Shown in pieces: positions 7,255 through 12,554 of a stretch of DNA of 12,554 nucleotides (positions within the stretch are counted from its first letter, which is position 1; each line of letters opens with the position of its first letter). The position numbers were made by a program, and so were the translations under genes. The DNA is from Candidatus Heimdallarchaeota archaeon (GTDB lineage Archaea > Asgardarchaeota > Heimdallarchaeia > Heimdallarchaeales > Kariarchaeaceae). The notes beneath the pieces are model-generated. The model ran no database searches. It had not been told where the DNA came from and saw nothing but the letters and a program-made list of their open reading frames with translations. The stretch is taken from positions 1 through 12,554 of the forward strand of contig WAMJ01000076.1 of assembly GCA_015522385.1 (NCBI GenBank), given 5' to 3'.

Positions 7255-8559
7255 TTACTGTTCTTTCTCAAAATCAGATTCGCAAACGGGTTTTGTCTCT
7301 TTCAAGAAGAAGTAGGAGGTCCACGCTACGAGTCTCACACCCGCGGCGATAATGAGCAACAAGGCAACAATCGCGTCGGTGGGTATCCTGTTGCCCGCGA
7401 GCATATTGAGCACACCACCCATAAGGATGGAGCTTGAGAAGCCGACTATACCCATAACGAAGATGTAGATGCTGAAGTACGTCGATTCCTTGCCCTTGGG
7501 TGCAGTGTCGAGAATGAGGCTATTGATCGCTATTCCCGTTGCTCCAAGAGTCAGACCGACGACGAGGTTAGCGACTATGAGATACGCTGAGTTCTTCTGC
7601 AGGACTCCGAGAGCAGTGAAAGCAGGAGGTAACACAAGGAATATCCTCGTCCACAGGATGATGCTCTTGCGTCCATAGCGATCTGCAAACCTACCTCCAA
7701 TTAACTGCGAGACGCCAATGGAAAGCCCGATGACCACCTGCAGAATGATGAGTTCCACCCAGCCGTCCGTCGCGGAGAGCGTGGCGTAGGGGAAGATCGG
7801 CCAGGCCATGGACCATGAGATCCTGAAGAGCCCGTCGATGAGGAGGAATCGTTTGAAGTCACCGTTCATCATCCTCACACCATTCCTGACCCTCTCCCTG
7901 AATCCCATTCGCCGGCTCACGAGGAAGCCAGCGACCATCGTCTTGTAGCTGACGGACTTCCTGTCCCTGAACCGAACAGCCTGTGGGATAAAGAGTACGA
8001 GCACCGCAGCAGAGAGATAGAAAAGACCAGCTACCCTGAACGCGATAGAGAACGAGTTCACATCAGACCTCGTGGGATCCACTCCCTGGATGTAGAGCGA
8101 GACTAGACTGAAGATCGTCAGGGCGATCCACGAGGCGACCATCCCGAATTTGCCGAACACCCTGCCCCTGTCCGAGATGTCGGTATAATCTCCAAGCCAA
8201 GCGTTCCACACGGGGAGCACCATCGTCCCGAGAAGCGTCTGCACGGTAAGAACGAGGAGAACCTGCACGGCGTTCTGCGCCCGCGGAAGGAAGTATCCCC
8301 ACATCAGCGCCTGCACGAGGAATCCCACGACCATGAAGAGCCTGCGTCCGATCCTGTCGGATGCTGCACCCCAGACTGGCTGAAGAATGGCCGCACCCAG
8401 CTGTTGAATGGAGGTGATCAACCCCTGAATGAATCCGTACGAACCTCTACCAACCGCATATAGCATCGCGTAGGAGCCTGTGAGATTGTCACCGGACGCC
8501 ATCAGCGCCTGAACGAGTGGCGCGCTCCTCATGAAGTGGGGACGACTTTCCTCTGCCAT
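7255..8559 (-). CDS. Major facilitator superfamily transporter
   Basis: This is a secondary transporter of 434 residues with about 12 membrane segments in two halves. The MFS motif A occurs in both halves: GAASDRIGRR at 64-73 between segments 2 and 3, and GGRFADRYGRK at 288-298 between segments 8 and 9. A basic central loop, about 195-240, links the halves. MFS proteins use ion or substrate gradients. Repeated motif A and no obvious sugar-porter signatures would suit a drug/H+ antiporter-like exporter, but the substrate is not readable. I chose the ATG at 8559; a TTG at 8592 would add 11 polar residues of no family character. A TTCTAATT box near 8598-8591 could be the TATA element, giving a leader of roughly 10 bases. 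The gene stands alone: its 3' end faces the KaiC-like gene across 63 bases. Confidence 0.9.
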   Translation of the reverse strand: MAEESRPHFMRSAPLVQALMASGDNLTGSYAMLYAVGRGSYGFIQGLITSIQQLGAAILQPVWGAASDRIGRRLFMVVGFLVQALMWGYFLPRAQNAVQVLLVLTVQTLLGTMVLPVWNAWLGDYTDISDRGRVFGKFGMVASWIALTIFSLVSLYIQGVDPTRSDVNSFSIAFRVAGLFYLSAAVLVLFIPQAVRFRDRKSVSYKTMVAGFLVSRRMGFRERVRNGVRMMNGDFKRFLLIDGLFRISWSMAWPIFPYATLSATDGWVELIILQVVIGLSIGVSQLIGGRFADRYGRKSIILWTRIFLVLPPAFTALGVLQKNSAYLIVANLVVGLTLGATGIAINSLILDTAPKGKESTYFSIYIFVMGIVGFSSSILMGGVLNMLAGNRIPTDAIVALLLIIAAGVRLVAWTSYFFLKETKPVCESDFEKEQ

Positions 8560-8745
8560 GATATTATGTGCCTCACAGTGCGTTAAGAACAATTAGAAAG
8601 GGATAATTGAGGAGAGATCTACCATGGTATTCACTCATTCAGAATTGCGTATAGGAACAGCTATGCGCAAAACCAATTTTGAAAGAATTGGATGCTAGGT
8701 GAGAACATGAGGCAGAGGAAAACCACGGTGTGAACCTACGGATTT
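8560..8745. other. Spacer between orphan gene and MFS gene, two hairpins and a tiny ORF
   Basis: The spacer carries two adjacent inverted repeats. TTGCGTATAG and CTATGCGCAA (8645-8654 and 8661-8670) can form a 10-pair stem around a 6-base loop, with one G-U pair on the plus strand only. CCAATT and AATTGG (8673-8678 and 8686-8691) form the second. A plus-strand frame from ATG 8624 to TAG 8698, 24 codons, has GGAG 9 bases before it and covers both hairpins. I see no known RNA family. The tiny frame is not supported enough to call a gene. Confidence 0.35.
8669..8691 (-). terminator. Hairpin plus T-run after the orphan gene
   Basis: On the minus strand CCAATT pairs with AATTGG around a 7-base loop and is followed directly by TTTT. 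It lies 55 bases beyond the stop codon of the 1,051-codon gene. Archaeal RNA polymerase responds mainly to T-runs, and this one is short, so termination here is likely but not certain. Confidence 0.35.
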
Positions 8746-11700
8746 CTAAATATCAAATTTACCATTGCATCTTTCACGTATCCTGTCGACAAAATCAGCC
8801 TTGGTATCCATCTCCGACAGAAGCTCTAACCTGTTCGCGTGATCCTCCAGTAAACTCTCCTTCAGCGACGTGAGCACTGAGAATCTCGCGTAAGCGTCGG
8901 TTAATAATCTGTGATCTGACTCTCGGAGATCTATCGACTCAACCTCGGTATCTACCCTGTCTGAATCAAGGATCTGAGTAAGAGTAAATCCGTCGATAAG
9001 AGACTTAGCTCCAAGAGCACGGGTGTACCTGATAGACATGTCCGAGGACATATAACTCCCGTCAACAGGGTGCCTCGCGAGGTTGGGGGCTCTCAAAGAA
9101 AGTGCAAAACTCATAAGATGGTCTCGGGGAATTGCCTTACGTCTGAATGTTACACGTTCCCACGCGTGGAAATTATCATAGATATCACGCACACCAAGGG
9201 TAGCCCACTTGATATAGCGGTCGATCTGCAGAGCAGCATTCCCTAGCGTGTTCTCAACCATGTCGAGGAAACGGTTCCCCGACTCGAACTTCCGAGGATA
9301 CCTGTGGCAGATGTAGAGATCGGAGATTGTGTCACCACCGAGGGGGAAGAAGATACTCTCCAACCCGTTGTATTCATCACCGATTGTCAAGGAAATCAAT
9401 GATGAACTACCAGACAGGAACTCCTTGAGGTGGCAGTAGAGAAGAAGGGCAACAGAACCGTCATCCATAGTAGCTATAATCTTGCTATAGTCTTCAGTAT
9501 CGTACAGATTTTGGTAGTGGAACAGCTCATCACTCCTCTCCTTTAACTGTCGAATCGGGGAATCTCCAAGATACTCAGAGAACTCACGGAGGGTCTGCAG
9601 AGTATCCATTGTGACCTGATTCGTTTGCCCCCATGAAAGATGCTGTCCGAGCTGGGACTTTGCCAAGATGATCTCATCATAGACCTCTGAGCTAGTACTT
9701 CCGTACTTGTCCAACCGTGAGTTCCCAGGAATGAAGCGGTACTCCCTCCCACCCCTACGAAAAGTCACTACCCGGAGAACCAGAGGACTGTTCATCGTGA
9801 CAATTCCGTTACGAGGACCGGGTACGGACGATTGTGTGTCGTACGGGAGGACAATTGGTGTGTCATTGATGTACTCCCTGAAACCCCCGACTTGTCCCCA
9901 CAGGTCGTCAAACGAGGAAAACTCGACGTTGACGTGAGATCCGTGTCCGAGTGGATCCAACTGACCAGATGAGACGGACGTTGCCCTCAGTCCGGTGTCT
10001 TTCCCCAACGATTCAAATCTCGTATCAATACGTGGGAGCTTTGCTCCGCTCACCCTCCTCCTCTTGACGACCTCCTCTGGCGGTGAACTAGTAATCTCGA
10101 TTGAGGTCTTCAGCGGATTCCTAGAGGGCAGGACCACATCCCAGTACGAGGGATGATCAAGGGAGAGTTTCCACAAATCGTCACCTATAACCAGACTACT
10201 CCCCGAAAGATCCAGCGCACGGAGGATAGTACGCGGGGGGTTCCAGAAGTTACATCGTCCGATGGAGAGACCGATCCAGTTCGAGCTTAGACCGAGTTTA
10301 GGGGTGGAGAATAGACGGGAGAGGTACTCTCGCTGTATCCTCGTTCTGACGAGGTACGGGCTCTTTCGCCACTTCTCCATAAGACCATGTGAATCCAAGT
10401 ACAAATCGTATTCCTTGCGGAATCTCTTCACCTCCTTGGTCTGCAATAGGTCAGGACTGGACCCTACCCTCTCCATGACCTCCTGATAGACTTCATTAAC
10501 CATCGCGTCAAGGAACTCGGAATCCAGTCTGTACGAAAGTTCACCAAAGGGTCCCAAGGGGTCAAAGGAACGGTGCTCCGAAGAGGGGAAATTCTCCCTG
10601 AACCCTATAACCCACGTTCCGTCGTCGTGCCTCGGGACAAAGAGTGAGTTCCTCTCAACTACGAGGGAGGAGTGGAAGAACCGATCTCCTACCTTGGCAG
10701 AGACTCTCAGCTTGGGCAGACCAGTACGCCCGAACTGTGAGGGGAGAATGTAGTCATTATGAGCAGCAAGGCTCCTTGTAAGCGGAAGATCCAGACCCAG
10801 ATTAGGGATGCCAACCCAAATTCCAGTCTCCGCATAGTACTCCACCTGCGATTTCTCGATCCGAGATCTCATCGATTCCACAATGCAGGTAATAGCGGTG
10901 TCAACCCCATCCTCTGTAGATCCGAGGAACTCCGAGATGGCTTCACGAAACCTCGGTGTCGCCTTCTCGATATAGCTACCTTTAATCCTGGGGTCAAAGA
11001 GGTCAAATCTCCTCAGACCGAATCTTCGGGCTATAAGGTTCCAGTCAAAGGCAAGAGTGGCAAGGTTGTACAGACCTGTACCGTCAAGTATGGACAAGCT
11101 CTTGTCTCTGGGAATAGTAGGATGTCTGAAATCCACCCTGTTAAACACGGTGTATAACGATGTCTTGATCTTGTCAAAACGACCACTAGATGCCTTGTTC
11201 TCAATGATACAGTTCTTCGAGAAATCCGCATGAGGAACAGAGTGTGATGATCCGTGACCAAGGGGAATCCACAACTCGTCGCTCCCCCGAGTGAGGTACG
11301 AGACCACTAACACCTTACCAGTTGGTTCTGAAATCCGCGTAAATTGACCCATACTTGCGGTCAGATCCTTAGATCCGAATCGCAGATAGCCATAAGGAAC
11401 CAACATACACTTATCTTGATTAGAAACCACTCCCTCAATTCTCCCCAGATTAGAAGTATCCAATTCGGATTTATCCCGTATCCAGCTGGAATCCGCTTTT
11501 GCAACACCTGTAAGGTTAGGACAATCTATATCATCATTACCTAGATTGAAGACTGATTTTTCGGACTCAGTCCTGAACACTGTGCCAGAAGAGTCAAAGC
11601 AGTTGTCCAGAGGAAACGGAGAAAACGTCCTCGTAATACCCTCACCTAGGTAGTCCCTGAGGTAGTCGACCACACGCTGGTATGCCTCGGGGAACAAACG

Positions 11701-11901
11701 ATCCTGTGTCTTCACCGTCACAAAGTCGCGACCATCGTGGATGGAGCTCAGAACCCTGTGAACACGCGAGATGCTCCTCGGAGTGTCACCCTCAATACTC
11801 AGAAAATTCAAGAGAGGGAGGTTCTGGGCAAACTCCTTGCTCGATACCGACTGCGCATACTCGCACAATACAAGGAGAAGGTCGACCACTTCACGCTCCA
11901 T
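8746..11901 (-). CDS. Large orphan protein of 1,051 residues, unknown function
   Basis: I do not recognise this protein. It has no signal peptide, no convincing membrane segment, no Walker motif, no paired-cysteine zinc site and no nuclease or protease motif that I can name. It is rich in Arg, Asp, Ser and Leu, looks soluble and globular, and has an Arg/Lys-rich patch, EEVVKRRRVSG, at 609-619. A short motif recurs: LWIPLGHGSSHSV at 210-222 and LDPLGHGSHVNV at 648-659, hinting at two related halves. Helical heptad-like segments occur near 455-530 and 985-1045. The ATG at 11901 is the first after an in-frame TAG and lies about 27 bases after a TATA box, so the mRNA is probably leaderless. The uninterrupted frame over 3.1 kb shows that it is a real, selected gene. 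It may be restricted to one lineage. Confidence 0.85.
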   Translation of the reverse strand: MEREVVDLLLVLCEYAQSVSSKEFAQNLPLLNFLSIEGDTPRSISRVHRVLSSIHDGRDFVTVKTQDRLFPEAYQRVVDYLRDYLGEGITRTFSPFPLDNCFDSSGTVFRTESEKSVFNLGNDDIDCPNLTGVAKADSSWIRDKSELDTSNLGRIEGVVSNQDKCMLVPYGYLRFGSKDLTASMGQFTRISEPTGKVLVVSYLTRGSDELWIPLGHGSSHSVPHADFSKNCIIENKASSGRFDKIKTSLYTVFNRVDFRHPTIPRDKSLSILDGTGLYNLATLAFDWNLIARRFGLRRFDLFDPRIKGSYIEKATPRFREAISEFLGSTEDGVDTAITCIVESMRSRIEKSQVEYYAETGIWVGIPNLGLDLPLTRSLAAHNDYILPSQFGRTGLPKLRVSAKVGDRFFHSSLVVERNSLFVPRHDDGTWVIGFRENFPSSEHRSFDPLGPFGELSYRLDSEFLDAMVNEVYQEVMERVGSSPDLLQTKEVKRFRKEYDLYLDSHGLMEKWRKSPYLVRTRIQREYLSRLFSTPKLGLSSNWIGLSIGRCNFWNPPRTILRALDLSGSSLVIGDDLWKLSLDHPSYWDVVLPSRNPLKTSIEITSSPPEEVVKRRRVSGAKLPRIDTRFESLGKDTGLRATSVSSGQLDPLGHGSHVNVEFSSFDDLWGQVGGFREYINDTPIVLPYDTQSSVPGPRNGIVTMNSPLVLRVVTFRRGGREYRFIPGNSRLDKYGSTSSEVYDEIILAKSQLGQHLSWGQTNQVTMDTLQTLREFSEYLGDSPIRQLKERSDELFHYQNLYDTEDYSKIIATMDDGSVALLLYCHLKEFLSGSSSLISLTIGDEYNGLESIFFPLGGDTISDLYICHRYPRKFESGNRFLDMVENTLGNAALQIDRYIKWATLGVRDIYDNFHAWERVTFRRKAIPRDHLMSFALSLRAPNLARHPVDGSYMSSDMSIRYTRALGAKSLIDGFTLTQILDSDRVDTEVESIDLRESDHRLLTDAYARFSVLTSLKESLLEDHANRLELLSEMDTKADFVDRIRERCNGKFDI

Positions 11902-11920
11902 AGGATGAACGGAGAACTAG

Positions 11921-11934
11921 CAGATTTTAATCTG
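11921..11934 (-). promoter_or_regulatory. Palindromic TATA box of the orphan gene
   Basis: CAGATTTTAATCTG is a near-perfect inverted repeat (CAGATT and AATCTG arms) centred about 27 bases before the ATG at 11901. On the minus strand its core reads ATTAAAAT, a good TATA box. The spacing means that the transcript would start at or within a base or two of the ATG. The symmetric arms could also bind a dimeric regulator that competes with the TATA-binding protein. Confidence 0.45.
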
Positions 11935-12060
11935 ACGGAGGAAACTGTAGATCGGAGTATTACCCGCTCAGATCCTCGTGTACAGCTCCCTGTGCTGAAG
12001 TAGTATCGCTATAAAGAAGGTTAAGAATATTCACAGACCTCAAGGTAGGGGATTTGTTTA

Positions 12061-12134
12061 TGGGTCTGACCGGATTTGAACCGGCGGCCTTCTCCACGTC
12101 AAGGAGACGCTATACCAGGCTAAGCCACAGACCC
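12061..12134 (-). tRNA. tRNA-Val (anticodon GAC)
   Basis: The 74-base gene folds as a full cloverleaf. The acceptor stem GGGTCTG pairs with CAGACCC and the discriminator is A. The D arm contains GGTAT. The anticodon stem TCTCC/GGAGA encloses the loop TTGACGT, giving anticodon GAC, which reads GUC and GUU valine codons. The T arm GCCGG/CCGGT has loop TTCAAAT. There is no intron and CCA is not encoded. I see no clear TATA box at the expected distance upstream; a hairpin sits there instead, so the tRNA may be cut from a longer transcript. Confidence 0.96.
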
Positions 12135-12150
12135 GTAATATCGTACAGAT

Positions 12151-12173
12151 GATTGTTCCCGAAGGGTACAATC
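12151..12173 (-). other. Hairpin with a possible UUCG tetraloop upstream of tRNA-Val
   Basis: On the minus strand GATTGT and ACAATC form six pairs, followed by one A-A mismatch and an inner CCC/GGG closing on TTC. The apex can also be read as a cUUCGg tetraloop, which is extra stable only in minus-strand RNA. It ends 16 bases before the tRNA 5' end. It could be the 3' domain of the upstream RNA candidate, a processing signal or a barrier to exonucleases. Confidence 0.4.
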
Positions 12174-12188
12174 GTGGTACAATACAAT

Positions 12189-12311
12189 CGAGGAGTCTTC
12201 CCAACTAAAAGCTTTCGATAGTAATCTGATTGATGGGTCTATGAAGGTGCCTTTCCTCAGGGCGAGTTAACAACCCAATCGGTCAATAAAGACTCCCCAT
12301 ACGGCACCTCC
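12189..12311 (-). ncRNA. Candidate pseudoknotted structured RNA, no known family
   Basis: Three helices are visible in minus-strand RNA. Helix a pairs GGGGAGTCTT (12298-12289) with AAGACTCCTC (12199-12190), growing to 12 pairs with end wobbles. Helix b pairs GGAGGTGCC (12311-12303) with GGCACCTTC (12251-12243), 9 pairs. Helix c pairs GATTGGGTT (12280-12272) with the GACCC and AATC parts of 12239-12228, with a 3-base bulge. The order b5, a5, c5, b3, c3, a3 makes b cross a and c, a pseudoknot. Helices a and b each contain a G-U pair that would be an A-C mismatch on the plus strand, so the minus strand is favoured. The ends are unknown: the transcript may start near 12365 and run toward the tRNA. 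The helices are read by eye, without covariation support. Confidence 0.45.
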
Positions 12312-12510
12312 ACTAGTAAGTTAGGTGAGAGGAGCAATTGTTGTTCGGTACTGATAAGCAGGAACCACTCAGAAGAACAAAGGCAACAGTATAATGGAGA
12401 AACAGAGTCCAAAAAATGTTGGAAATGGGTGAAACCAGCTAAGAAATTTACTAACGAGGATGTGAATTAACCCATGGGTTTTCAGTGAGGAAACATCTTC
12501 GCTAGTACAT

Positions 12511-12552
12511 CTATTTTTTCATGTCTGCTTCACGCAATTCTATCAATACGGG
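12511..12552 (-). CDS. Possible C-terminal end of a gene entering from the right
   Basis: The minus strand is open from the window edge for 13 codons and then stops at TAG (12513-12511). The residues read PVLIELREADMKK, which looks like the end of an ordinary soluble protein, but the piece is too short to identify. The palindrome at 12469-12480 and a T-run at 12416-12411 lie beyond the stop, as expected after a gene end. The other two minus frames also close quickly here, so this is only the most protein-like reading. Confidence 0.3.
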   Translation of the reverse strand, partial: PVLIELREADMKK

Positions 12553-12554
12553 GA

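Larger units (their letters stand above)
12135..12510. other. 376-base stretch without a protein gene
   Basis: No credible protein-coding frame is present on either strand. The left half contains strongly paired sequence, described under the RNA candidate and the hairpin next to the tRNA. The right half is AT-richer. It holds ATTATACT (minus strand 12395-12388), which may be a TATA box giving a start near 12365; a run of six T on the minus strand (12416-12411); and a perfect 12-base palindrome AACCCATGGGTT (12469-12480), which may mark the end of the gene entering from the right. Confidence 0.5.

Noticed and set aside
11737..12003. Plus-strand open frame of 88 codons opposite the 5' end of the orphan gene.
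   Set aside because: More than half of it overlaps the well-supported minus-strand gene and its promoter, its composition is that of an antisense shadow, and it has no recognisable motif.
12061..12134. tRNA-Val as an integration site with the orphan gene as cargo of a mobile element.
   Set aside because: No integrase and no second copy of the tRNA end is visible in the window, and the neighbours on the other side are ordinary chromosomal genes.
12228..12311. Resemblance to RNase P RNA: minus-strand GAGGAAAG followed by CATAG recalls conserved region I.
   Set aside because: The partner region (ACAGAA...GGCTTA type) is absent downstream, the strand pairing with the motif lies 5' of it, which would need a circular permutation, and there is no room for the remaining helices. 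Probably chance, though an Infernal search would settle it.

Overview
The window is archaeal. A small gene encodes ribosomal protein eS17, a family found only in archaea and eukaryotes. Several genes have archaeal TATA-like boxes about 24-27 bases before a plausible transcript start, and the one tRNA gene does not encode its CCA end. I cannot place the lineage below Archaea from this sequence alone. All three stop codons are used to end genes.

Layout, left to right. (1) A solitary urocanate hydratase of the long, animal-like type (+), with no other histidine-degradation gene in view. (2) A compact ABC-2 export operon (+): ATPase, permease, permease, with an 8-base overlap and a 1-base gap. 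It follows a strong TATA box and a leader of about 140 bases. (3) A PfkA-type 6-phosphofructokinase (+) with a palindrome just before its preferred start. (4) Convergent to it, a 73-residue eS17 gene (-) with no standard start codon: the family start falls on ATC behind a good Shine-Dalgarno sequence, and the only in-frame upstream ATG is cut off by a TGA. (5) Divergent from eS17, a single-domain KaiC/RadA-like ATPase (+). (6) Convergent to that, a 12-TM MFS transporter (-). (7) A 1,051-residue protein of no family I recognise (-), apparently read from a leaderless mRNA. (8) tRNA-Val(GAC) (-). (9) About 380 bases without a protein gene. Within it, two long helices cross each other in a pseudoknot pattern, and each pairs fully only as minus-strand RNA, so this is probably an undescribed structured RNA ahead of the tRNA. 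(10) Possibly the last 14 codons of another minus-strand gene at the right edge.

The genes do not form one pathway: amino-acid catabolism, export, glycolysis, translation and two transporter or regulatory genes sit side by side, as in ordinary archaeal chromosome. There is no sign of a transposase, integrase, CRISPR array or phage gene. The most unusual items are the start of eS17, the pseudoknotted RNA candidate and the large orphan protein.
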